Translations under genes and position numbers: made by a program | Assembly: GCF_021390495.1 (NCBI RefSeq) | Contig: NZ_JAJEJP010000001.1 | Location: forward strand, 124,001 to 188,000 | Length of the DNA: 64,000 nucleotides | DNA from: Paraburkholderia sp. ZP32-5 | GTDB lineage: Bacteria; Pseudomonadota; Gammaproteobacteria; Burkholderiales; Burkholderiaceae | Direction: 5' to 3' | Notes under the pieces: model-generated | Told to the model about the DNA's origin: nothing | The model's input: the letters and a program-made list of their open reading frames with translations, nothing else | The model's database searches: none | In this document: piece after piece, positions 8,022 to 15,509 of the stretch | Numbering within the stretch: position 1 is the stretch's first letter | Layout of the letters: each line of letters starts with the position of its first letter

Positions 8022-10728
8022 ACGCGCAGCAGGCAAGGCCAACGGCAACGTGGTCAGCTCATCTGGTGCGTCGCTGGATTTCGCCTTCTTCCGCTTTCTG
8101 TGGCAGTTCTACAAGGACAATCGGGGTGTGATCCGCCAGAACTACAAGGAGCTGACGCGCAAGTTCCTCGACTTCAATAATCCGGAGCACAACCCAAAGG
8201 CGTTCCTCCGCCAGCCGCAGTTTGAGGCGCTGGAGACTTACGTCTTTCTGAAGGAGTTTCTGGGTAACGCCAAGGTCGAGGAAATCTTCAGGGCATGGTA
8301 CGAGCGTAGCGGCAAGTTCGAGGGCCGCAAGTTCGGTTCCTTCCTCGGAACCGCAGGGCAAGAGATGTTCCAGTTCGGTGAGACGGACGACTTGGAATTG
8401 AGCTCGTACAAGGTTCTATTCGAGAAGATGCGCAAGAACTCGCGTGCCTACCCGAATTACATCTTCGCGCTGACGATGGGGACAGGCAAAACCATCTTGA
8501 TGGCGACCTGCATCTTCTACGAGTTCCTGCTGGGCAACAAATTCGAGAAGGATGCACGCTACTGTCACAACGCCTTGGTGTTCGCGCCGGACAAGACGGT
8601 GCTGCAATCGCTGAGGGAGATCGAAGCGTTCGACCTCACCCGCGTGGTGCCGCCGGAGTACGTCAACTTCCTAACCACGCACTTGCGTTTCCACTACCTT
8701 GAAGAAGCAGGTACGTCTCTGGATACGCTGGATCGCTCGCGCTTCAACATCATCGTCTCCAACACGCAGAAGATCATCCTAAAGCGCCAGCACAAGGAAA
8801 AGACTTCCGTTGACAAGCTGTTCGGCGTTACTGCCGACACGCTTGCGGCCACTGGCGTCTATGCCGATGCAGCCGACCTCTACAACTTCGATCAACCTGA
8901 GGAAGAGGGCGAACTGACCACTAACCAGCGGTTCGAGAAGCTGCGTCGTCTGGAGCAGTTGGGCATCTACGTGGACGAGGCCCATCACGCCTTTGGCAAG
9001 GCGCTCGCCAAGGACATGGGCGTTGGTGCGAAGGACACGGACACCAGCCTGCGCACAACCATTGATATCCTCGCCGCCAGCCTCAACGCGGCGGGCACGC
9101 GCGTGGTGGCTTGCTACAACTACACGGGTACACCCTATGTCGGGCGCGAGGTGTTGCCGGAGGTGGTGTATGCCTACGGCTTGAAGGAAGCCATCGACAA
9201 GGGCTTCCTTAAGAAGGTGCTGCTGCACGGCTACAGCAACACCCGCACCGAGGAGTTCGTGGACATCGCCGTCGAAGCCTTCCTGGAGGAGTCCGGCACA
9301 CTTCGCCCAGACGGTTTACTGCCTAAGCTGGCCTTTTTCGCCGCCACCATCGACGAGCTGACCAGCGAGCTGAAACCGGCGGTTGAGCGCGCGCTTATCA
9401 GGCACGGCATTCCGACCTCGCGCATCTTGGTCAACGTTGGTGATGACAAGCTCACCACCAACGACGATATCCGCGAATTCAATCGGCTCGACACGGAAGG
9501 CTCGGAAAAGCAGTTCGTCCTGCTGGTCAACAAGGGGCGTGAAGGCTGGAACTGCCGATCGCTGTTCGGTGTCGGCCTGTTCCGTGAACCGAAGTCCAGG
9601 GTGTTCGTGCTGCAAGCCACGATGCGCTGCCTGCGTGCCATCGGCGAGGCCCAGCACACAGGCCATGTCTTCCTCTCGAACGACAACCTCAATACCCTGA
9701 ACGACGAGTTACAACAGAACTTCCGCATCAGCGCAGACGAGTTGCAAAAGACGGGCAGCGACAAGGAGCGCGTGGAAGTGCGAGTAGTGGAGCCGCCGGT
9801 CAAGATCAAACTTATGCGTGTGCGCAAGCAATACCAGATGCGCGAAAAGCAGCTTGTCCCTGGGCAGGAACTGATTCCTGAACGTTCTAACAGAGAGAAG
9901 TGGGCGGGGTTAGTTGAGAAGTACCGGCTGATCGAAACGAAGCAGGAGGGGTTGACCGCCGCCGACGCCGCACGCGCGTCAGGCAGTCGCACCTTCGACC
10001 TGACCGAACGCCGCGAAAAGCGCATCTTCTCACGGATGACGCTGGTGGCGGAGGCGTCCCGCTACCTTAATCTACGCCCACTTAACATTGAGGAGCTGCT
10101 GGATTCGACGAAGGAGGGCACTGACGAGTTGGTGGCGATAACCAATGAGTTCAATGAGCTGTTGTATGACGAGATCATCCCACGCCTGTTTCGCCAGCTC
10201 TACGACCTCGACGAGTCGCAGCAAATCGAGGAGCATGAAGTCGAGCTGATCAAGATGCCCCCGAACGGCTACTACGAGGTGTCGGCGGCCAAGGACAAGA
10301 TCGTCCGGATGAACGACGTGAAGATTAAGGGCGAGGAGCGCGCGAAGAGCTTTCACCTTGATACCTACTGCTTTGATTCCGGCTCGGAGAGCTGGCTGTT
10401 CTGGGATCTGCTGCGTGAGCAGCGGGTGAAGAAGATCTACTTCACCGGGATGCTGACCCACGGTCAGTCAGACTTCTTCATCCAGTACATCGACCCGGAT
10501 TCGCGCACCGTGCGCAGCTACTACCCTGATTTCATCTTCCAGCGCGAAGAACCAGATGGTAGCCTGAAGTACGTGATCGTTGAGGTGAAGGCTGACAACC
10601 AGATCGAGGACGCTGTGGTGCAGGCCAAGAAGGACTTCGCCCAGCAGATCGCCGTGGCCAGTGGGATGGAGTACCACATCCTCAAGTCCTCCGATGCGGA
10701 CAAGCGTCACTTCCGAGTGCTGCTATAG
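8011..10728 (+). CDS. res: Type III restriction endonuclease subunit (Res)
   Basis: A 905-residue superfamily 2 helicase-nuclease. Motif I is TMGTGKT (155-161), motif II VDEAHH (321-326), motif III NYTGTP, and conserved helicase stretches NKGREGWNC and LQATMRCLR follow. A C-terminal PD-(D/E)XK nuclease is visible as YYPDF (Pro839-Asp840) and IVEVK (Glu858, Lys860). Length and domain order fit type III Res proteins, which with Mod translocate or signal along DNA and cut near the unmethylated site. The gene overlaps mod by 11 nt, so the two are co-translated. All key residues are present, so it looks intact. Confidence 0.94.
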   Translation: MATKRAAGKANGNVVSSSGASLDFAFFRFLWQFYKDNRGVIRQNYKELTRKFLDFNNPEHNPKAFLRQPQFEALETYVFLKEFLGNAKVEEIFRAWYERSGKFEGRKFGSFLGTAGQEMFQFGETDDLELSSYKVLFEKMRKNSRAYPNYIFALTMGTGKTILMATCIFYEFLLGNKFEKDARYCHNALVFAPDKTVLQSLREIEAFDLTRVVPPEYVNFLTTHLRFHYLEEAGTSLDTLDRSRFNIIVSNTQKIILKRQHKEKTSVDKLFGVTADTLAATGVYADAADLYNFDQPEEEGELTTNQRFEKLRRLEQLGIYVDEAHHAFGKALAKDMGVGAKDTDTSLRTTIDILAASLNAAGTRVVACYNYTGTPYVGREVLPEVVYAYGLKEAIDKGFLKKVLLHGYSNTRTEEFVDIAVEAFLEESGTLRPDGLLPKLAFFAATIDELTSELKPAVERALIRHGIPTSRILVNVGDDKLTTNDDIREFNRLDTEGSEKQFVLLVNKGREGWNCRSLFGVGLFREPKSRVFVLQATMRCLRAIGEAQHTGHVFLSNDNLNTLNDELQQNFRISADELQKTGSDKERVEVRVVEPPVKIKLMRVRKQYQMREKQLVPGQELIPERSNREKWAGLVEKYRLIETKQEGLTAADAARASGSRTFDLTERREKRIFSRMTLVAEASRYLNLRPLNIEELLDSTKEGTDELVAITNEFNELLYDEIIPRLFRQLYDLDESQQIEEHEVELIKMPPNGYYEVSAAKDKIVRMNDVKIKGEERAKSFHLDTYCFDSGSESWLFWDLLREQRVKKIYFTGMLTHGQSDFFIQYIDPDSRTVRSYYPDFIFQREEPDGSLKYVIVEVKADNQIEDAVVQAKKDFAQQIAVASGMEYHILKSSDADKRHFRVLL

Positions 10729-10744
10729 CTGGCTCGACCAGCTA
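10726..10744. other. Perfect 7-bp hairpin overlapping the res stop codon
   Basis: TAGCTGG (10726-10732) and CCAGCTA (10738-10744) form a 7-bp stem with a 5-nt loop, right at the res stop and in the 67-bp gap before the convergent beta-protein gene. There is no T-run, so it is not a classic intrinsic terminator, but it may help separate the two converging transcripts. Confidence 0.4.
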
Positions 10745-10795
10745 CTGACGGCCTGCAGCCAGATGGGCGGGCGACGCGTGGTCAGGGCTAAGGGC

Positions 10796-11944
10796 TCAGC
10801 CAAACAAGGGGGCCTGATGCCAGACGGGAGTAGACGGCAGAGGTGCGATGGCAATGCCCTTGACCTTGGCGACGTCTACCACCACGCGCGTGATGTGGTG
10901 CGTGGTGTTCACTTGGCGCCAAGTTGTGGGGCTGCCCGGTGTGTCTCGGCGGAATGCAGTCGCGTGAATGTACTTATCCGCCCGCGAGAAACTGCGCCCG
11001 GCAAATTGACCGCTTTCTACAATTCGGGTGCACACATCTGTCATGATGGTTTCGGTCGTGCCAGTGTCCGAGCCTCGAACAATAAGCCAGTCGCTCGGTG
11101 TTGAATAGCGGTAGTGTCGGATGGGAGCTGCTCGACCTTTCGCAAAATTCATCTTTGCTGAGTCGGCGGCGAAATCTCCGAAGATAAAGTACTCGGCCGT
11201 AGCGGCATCGAACTTGACGGCGCCATGCCATGCATGCCATTCGTTGCGTGGCCAGACGACGGTTTGACCGCCGACGGCAGGGTTCTTTTCGGGATAGTAC
11301 GTGCCTTGGAAAATGATTAATTGCCAAGGGCCGAGATCTTGCAATGCTTCCATTGTCGACGTAATGATCGGGCTGACCAGTTCGACTTCGGAGAAATCGG
11401 CGTCCCCGAAGTCGGCAACCACTGCGCAGTCCGCGAACTCGACGCTCAAGTCCGCCAGAAGGCCACGGAGTTTGTCACCGAACTCTTGCGGTTCCACCAG
11501 ATCACCGGACAGTACACTGATACCAAGCTTCAGCTTTTCCGAGGGGGGCAGAGCCTTCTTAAAAGCGGTAATGAGGCTGGGGTCCAGATCGCCCAAGCGG
11601 ACAAGAGGGATCGCGCGGACACCGAGTGAGGTCGCTCGAGTGAAAATCGGCGGCAGCCATTCCGCGCTCTTCTCGGCAGAGCACTCTTTAATCAGGTAGG
11701 ACACGTCAACAAATGCTCGACGGCGTAGCCAGTGGCGGCTCAGCATGCCACCAACGTCGGGAACACTGTAGCCGGACTCAAAGAGTTCGTATTGCTTTTC
11801 GTCTTTTCGATCAGACAGCGGAGGCACGACGAAACGAGGCAGAACGTAACGAGCTACGGCGTCATCAAGTTCCTTCACACCTACCAGTTCGCCGAGCTTC
11901 AGGCGTAAGGCAGGGCAGTACAAAACCATCGAACCATCATGCAT
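10796..11944 (-). CDS. Beta family protein (PF14350-like), putative effector of a two-gene module
   Basis: A 382-residue protein with no signal peptide or membrane segment. The N-terminal pattern YCPALRLKLGEL followed by YVLPRFVVPP, and a later AFVDVSYLIKE, match the beta protein family named after a phage T4 protein; no catalytic residues are established for that family. It lies 13 nt downstream of the HTH-ImmA/IrrE gene and reads in the same direction, so the two form an operon. Genes of this family often sit in defence or mobile regions. By context it is the effector (or toxin-like) partner of the upstream regulator. Family assignment is from sequence pattern; the role is inferred. Confidence 0.7.
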   Translation of the reverse strand: MHDGSMVLYCPALRLKLGELVGVKELDDAVARYVLPRFVVPPLSDRKDEKQYELFESGYSVPDVGGMLSRHWLRRRAFVDVSYLIKECSAEKSAEWLPPIFTRATSLGVRAIPLVRLGDLDPSLITAFKKALPPSEKLKLGISVLSGDLVEPQEFGDKLRGLLADLSVEFADCAVVADFGDADFSEVELVSPIITSTMEALQDLGPWQLIIFQGTYYPEKNPAVGGQTVVWPRNEWHAWHGAVKFDAATAEYFIFGDFAADSAKMNFAKGRAAPIRHYRYSTPSDWLIVRGSDTGTTETIMTDVCTRIVESGQFAGRSFSRADKYIHATAFRRDTPGSPTTWRQVNTTHHITRVVVDVAKVKGIAIAPLPSTPVWHQAPLFG

Positions 11945-11957
11945 TCAGAACCTCCGA

Positions 11958-13244
11958 CTACTGTTGGAAAAACTGCTTGCGAATCTGACCCAAACCTATC
12001 TTGTCCGAAAAAATCGCGTAGTTCTGTCGTTCCTTCCTGATACGGCCGAACACCACTGCGGGAGAAATGCCTAGTTGTTTTGCGAATCGTTCAATTGTGT
12101 CGGCTGCCTTAGCGATTCGAGCCGGTGAGCGTAGCCAAACTTCTTGGGGGATGAGGAGGCTTCCCGCAAAACGGTCGGCTTCTCCTTCCATTGCGTCGAC
12201 GTCCGGTGTTTCAATGTTATCGAAGAATCCGGCGGCCAAGCCCGTGCGGTAGTGAAGCACTACATGAGCGACTTCGTGCAGAAGAGTGAACCAGAAATTG
12301 TCAGCAGCGTCGCGGCGAAGGGTCAACCCGATCACCGGGATGTCATCGACCAGAAACGCTGCGCCATCCACCTTCATCCCTGAGATGTTCCGCTCGATGA
12401 CAAGGACAATGCCGTGGCTCAGAAGCAATTGTCTGGCAAGGACCGGGCCGTCCGCTTGTGCACTCAATTTGGGTAGGTCTTTCAGCCAGGAGAGGTCAAG
12501 AGGCCGATACTTCACCTTATGTGCATCAATTAAGAAATTGGCTCGACGGGTAATTTGTGCCTTCCAGCAGAGCAACGACCAGTCGTCTGCGTAGTTTTCG
12601 ACGGTCAAGCCAGTTCGAAGCAGAGACGGCTTCCCGTGTGCGCCAACATGCTCCGAGACATACCGTTTCAGCTGACTCAATGCATTTTCGTCGGAGTCGC
12701 CATCTCCGAGCCAGCCGTTTTCCCTAGCGTGTTTGAGGACCTTCTGGGCCTCCGCAGCCGAAACATCTAGAGAAGGCAAAGACAGCCACGGAGTGGAGGC
12801 CGGCGACTGAATATCCGAGGCAATTGTCAGCCCCAGCGCTCTGGCCACCCGGAGGAAGCCTGCGAGACTGATTGAGCGGTAGCGTTCAGCTTCATAGCGC
12901 TGAACGGCCTGTTCTTTTAGACCAATCTGTCTGGCGAGTTCCTTTTGGGACCAGCCTTTTGCGATACGTGCAACGATCAGCATATCGCCGAGGTCCCCGC
13001 CGGCGCGTTGCTTGAGTGGCTCCAAATTGCCACACTTAGCTTCCTGGTATGCTGACAGCATGCCAGAAAGTTCTTGGCGCTCAACATTCAGCGCCCGTCG
13101 GATACTTTCACCTACGTCGGGCGATAAGCCGCCGACGACTGCAGCGAGCGTTTGCTCGGATGACGTCGCAAGCGAAATTTCATCAATAAGGCTGGAAACC
13201 TCACGCGCGTTACGGTCGTTGGTAATAAGGGCATTCGATAACAT
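11958..13244 (-). CDS. HTH (XRE) and ImmA/IrrE-type metallopeptidase fusion regulator
   Basis: A 428-residue protein. Residues about 85-140 form an XRE-type helix-turn-helix (MLIVARIAKGWSQKELARQIGLKEQAVQRYE). The C-terminal half is an M78 (ImmA/IrrE) zinc peptidase: HEVAH at 323-327 and EGEADRFA at 353-360 supply the zinc ligands and catalytic Glu. The N-terminal 80 residues match nothing I know. Proteins of this layout act as repressors or antitoxins and can cleave a partner when induced. It is the first gene of the operon with the beta-family gene. A perfect palindrome lies inside its own predicted promoter, which suggests autoregulation. ATG 13244 is only 6 nt after the predicted -10, so the message may be leaderless. 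Confidence 0.85.
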   Translation of the reverse strand: MLSNALITNDRNAREVSSLIDEISLATSSEQTLAAVVGGLSPDVGESIRRALNVERQELSGMLSAYQEAKCGNLEPLKQRAGGDLGDMLIVARIAKGWSQKELARQIGLKEQAVQRYEAERYRSISLAGFLRVARALGLTIASDIQSPASTPWLSLPSLDVSAAEAQKVLKHARENGWLGDGDSDENALSQLKRYVSEHVGAHGKPSLLRTGLTVENYADDWSLLCWKAQITRRANFLIDAHKVKYRPLDLSWLKDLPKLSAQADGPVLARQLLLSHGIVLVIERNISGMKVDGAAFLVDDIPVIGLTLRRDAADNFWFTLLHEVAHVVLHYRTGLAAGFFDNIETPDVDAMEGEADRFAGSLLIPQEVWLRSPARIAKAADTIERFAKQLGISPAVVFGRIRKERQNYAIFSDKIGLGQIRKQFFQQ

Positions 13245-13250
13245 TGCCCG

Positions 13251-13279
13251 ATTCTACCCAACAAATTTGTTGGGTGCAA
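13251..13279 (-). promoter_or_regulatory. Predicted promoter with embedded 20-bp perfect palindrome (operator)
   Basis: On the minus strand TTGCAC (13274-13279) and TAGAAT (13251-13256) are spaced by exactly 17 bp. The palindrome with half-site ACCCAACAAA spans 13256-13275, filling the spacer and touching both hexamers. A bound dimer there would block RNA polymerase. Transcription would start at about 13244, which is the A of the start codon. The -10 is good (5/6); the -35 is weak (TTG only). Confidence 0.6.
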
Positions 13280-13733
13280 CTAAGGGCTTGGACAACGCTT
13301 TCGATGGTCATGAGTCTGGATTGACGCTAAATGATCGGAGGCGTCATTGATTGTTTCCAGATATGTAACACCTCAGCGCTGGAAAACACTGCTAACAGAT
13401 AACGTCCCTTCGAAATAGTCGCGCGATCAGACGACGGATACTTTCTGGTGACCAGCGACGTCGCGGGAGACTACCGAGTGGCAACTGGACTTGCTTTGAC
13501 CGCGTCCTTGAAGGGCTTCTGCCTCGAGTCGCTGCTTCAGGGCTGGCCGGACTCGGTCGAGAAGCTGGGGGGTTGGACTGGTGGTCTCGAGTTGCCCGCT
13601 TTCGGGGCGGTTCGACAATGGGCGCGACTGCGAGGGGGCAGGGAAGATTGCGTCCGAGGTGACTCTGCGCCGGCCTCTCGGCGCAGCCTGCGAACCAGGA
13701 TATGGATTGACTTTGATTAGTGCGAACTCAAAA
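13280..13733. other. Island-tRNA junction without a recognised gene
   Basis: About 450 bp between the HTH-peptidase promoter and the repeats beside tRNA-Lys. Short open frames exist on both strands (for example 13448-13720 plus and 13427-13618 minus), but neither has a recognisable domain, a clear ribosome binding site or a convincing composition. I see no integrase remnant. Confidence 0.5.
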
Positions 13734-13752
13734 TGCCTACACCGTGCCTACA
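13734..13752 (+). repeat. Pair of direct TGCCTACA repeats beside tRNA-Lys
   Basis: TGCCTACA occurs at 13734-13741 and 13745-13752, an 11-bp period (about one helical turn). An inverted near copy, TGTAGGC, lies at 13782-13788. Repeats of this kind next to the 3' end of a tRNA resemble arm sites for a tyrosine integrase, but no integrase gene is visible. Confidence 0.45.
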
Positions 13753-13766
13753 TGGAATCCGAAAAG

Positions 13767-13794
13767 CAAAAAGCCCAGCCATGTAGGCTGGGCT
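13767..13794 (-). terminator. Intrinsic terminator of tRNA-Lys
   Basis: On the minus strand AGCCCAGCC and GGCTGGGCT (13786-13794 and 13772-13780) form a 9-bp stem with a 5-nt loop, followed by TTTTT. It lies 16 nt beyond the tRNA 3' end. Confidence 0.85.
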
Positions 13795-13810
13795 AAGTGC
13801 TTGATTTCTT

Positions 13811-13886
13811 TGGTGGGGCGTGAGTGACTCGAACACTCGACCTACGGATTAAGAGTCCGCTGCTCTACCAACTGAGCTAACGCCCC
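13811..13886 (-). tRNA. tRNA-Lys (anticodon CTT)
   Basis: A 76-nt cloverleaf with encoded CCA. The acceptor stem GGGGCGT pairs with ACGCCCC; the anticodon loop is CTCTTAA with CTT at positions 34-36; the T loop is TTCGAGT. A promoter and a terminator flank it on the minus strand. Its 3' end faces the accessory region, which is the usual geometry for an island inserted at a tRNA gene. Confidence 0.97.
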
Positions 13887-13898
13887 AACAGAAGCGAG

Positions 13899-13927
13899 AT
13901 TATGCAGTAACTTTTCGCGCTTGCCAA
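13899..13927 (-). promoter_or_regulatory. Promoter of tRNA-Lys
   Basis: TTGGCA (13922-13927) and CATAAT (13899-13904) on the minus strand are 17 bp apart. The tRNA 5' end is 12 nt beyond the -10, consistent with a short leader. Confidence 0.75.
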
Positions 13928-14089
13928 GCCCCTTTAGCAAACTAATTAAAAAATTCACATCGTCCAGGTCCGAGTTTTCGTTCGACAACACCGCCATCTT
14001 GAAAACATCGCCGTGTCCGGTCGTCCCGGTATCATGTCGCGGACACATGGCCGCGCGAAGCGGCGCGCGGCTTTCGACCAGGGATTGCG

Positions 14090-14494
14090 ATGGATGACAA
14101 AGAGGTTACCGAACTACTCGACCGAGTCCTCGCGCCATGGGTCCGGGCGCTTACGCTGACGCCGGTCAAAGCCGACGAAGAGGGCGCCACGCTGCGTCTG
14201 CCGTTTTCCGGTGAGTGGCGCCACTCGGGCGGCATGATCAGCGGCCAGGTTTTCATGGCGGCCGCCGATACGGCGATGGTCGTCGCGATTAGCGCGGCGC
14301 TCGGTGGCTTCAAACCGATGAGCACGGTATCGCTGAATATCAGCTTCATGCGTGCGGTTCGCAAAGGCGACGTTCTGATTCAGGCGCGCGTGCTGCGCAT
14401 GGGCCGCAATCTCGTGTTCGGTGAGGTCGAGCTGTTCGACGAAAGCGGCAACATGGCCGTTCACGCGACCACTACCTACGCACTGCTCGACTGA
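14090..14494 (+). CDS. PaaI-family hotdog-fold thioesterase
   Basis: A 134-residue single hotdog domain. The segment around residues 40-65 (GEWRHSGGMISGQVFMAAADTAM) is the PaaI/YdiI-type core: a glycine-rich turn before the long helix, with Asp in the helix as the likely catalytic acid, followed by STVSLNISFMRAVRKGD. Such enzymes hydrolyse acyl- or aryl-CoA thioesters in the cytoplasm. The true substrate cannot be read from sequence. It is the first core gene after the tRNA-Lys and lies 96 bp upstream of the patatin gene in the same direction, so the two may be a lipid-related pair. An AGGGA ribosome binding site precedes the ATG. Confidence 0.85.
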   Translation: MDDKEVTELLDRVLAPWVRALTLTPVKADEEGATLRLPFSGEWRHSGGMISGQVFMAAADTAMVVAISAALGGFKPMSTVSLNISFMRAVRKGDVLIQARVLRMGRNLVFGEVELFDESGNMAVHATTTYALLD

Positions 14495-14590
14495 TCGTCC
14501 GAGTCTGACCGACGCGCGAGCCAGCATCACGCGAAACCAGCGGCAAAGCAAACAAGCAAGCAAGAAAGCAGCAAAGCAAGGAAAAGCAGC

Positions 14591-15466
14591 ATGTTCGATC
14601 AGGTCGTATTCGCCGGCGGCGGCAACCGCTGCTGGTGGCAGGCGGGTTTCTGGGACGTCGTACAGCCGCGGCTCGATATCCGCCCACGCGTGATCACCGG
14701 TATTTCCGCCGGTGCCGCGACTGCGTGCATGCTCTACACGCGCGATTCCGAGTGGGTCATGCGCTATTACGAAAACGCCCTGCGCGACAACACGCGCAAT
14801 GCCTATTGGGGCAATCTGCTGCGCGGCGAGTCGGTGTTTCCGCATTACCGGATCTACCGGCAGGCGCTGCTTGATATCTACGGCGAAAAATTTTCGAAGC
14901 TTGAGCATGCGCCGGAAATTCGCATCGGCGTGTCGCATCTGCCGCGCTGGCTCGGCGCGCGTAGCGCGGTCGCCGCCGGGTTGATCGCGTACAACATCGA
15001 AAAATACGTGCGCAAGACGCTGCATCCGACCTTCGGCCGCGCGCTCGGTTTTCATCCGGAATTCGTGCGCGCGCAGGACTGCGCGAGCGTCGACGAACTC
15101 GCGGATCTGATCCTGCAATCGTCGAGTACACCGCCGTTCACGCCGGTTCTGCGGCGCAACGGCCGGCCGGTGCTGGACGGCGGCATGGTCGATAACGTGC
15201 CGGTCGGCGCGCTCGATGCCGATACGCCGGGCAATGTGCTCGTGATGGTCACGCGTCTCTATCCGCGGCCGCAGATGTTTGTCGTTCCGCACGGCGTGCA
15301 GCAACGGCTGTATGTGCAGCCGTCACGCAAGGTGCCGATTTCAAGTTGGGATTACACGAGTCCGTCGCAGATGGTGCATGCGTACAACCTCGGACGCGCC
15401 GACGGGGAAGTCTTCCTTGAACGGATTCCCGCGCTGATGGAAGCAGGCGCGCACGAGGCGCGCTAA
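14591..15466 (+). CDS. Patatin-like phospholipase
   Basis: A 291-residue patatin-fold hydrolase. It has the Gly-rich oxyanion loop (AGGGNRCWW, residues 8-16), nucleophile Ser39 in GISAG, and the catalytic Asp196 in LDGGMVDN. These are the Ser-Asp dyad elements of the family, which releases fatty acids from phospholipids or other lipids. No signal peptide is seen, so it is probably cytoplasmic or associated with the inner membrane face. A strong AAGGA site lies just before the ATG, after an A/G-rich stretch with CAAG repeats. It follows the thioesterase gene in the same direction. Confidence 0.87.
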   Translation: MFDQVVFAGGGNRCWWQAGFWDVVQPRLDIRPRVITGISAGAATACMLYTRDSEWVMRYYENALRDNTRNAYWGNLLRGESVFPHYRIYRQALLDIYGEKFSKLEHAPEIRIGVSHLPRWLGARSAVAAGLIAYNIEKYVRKTLHPTFGRALGFHPEFVRAQDCASVDELADLILQSSSTPPFTPVLRRNGRPVLDGGMVDNVPVGALDADTPGNVLVMVTRLYPRPQMFVVPHGVQQRLYVQPSRKVPISSWDYTSPSQMVHAYNLGRADGEVFLERIPALMEAGAHEAR

Positions 15467-15509
15467 ACAACGGTAGGGGTCTCGCGGGCGCGCCTAAGCA
15501 AATCAGCAA

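Noticed and set aside
13448..13720. 90-codon frame beside tRNA-Lys
   Set aside because: No domain, no ribosome binding site and no conserved feature; the region looks non-coding.
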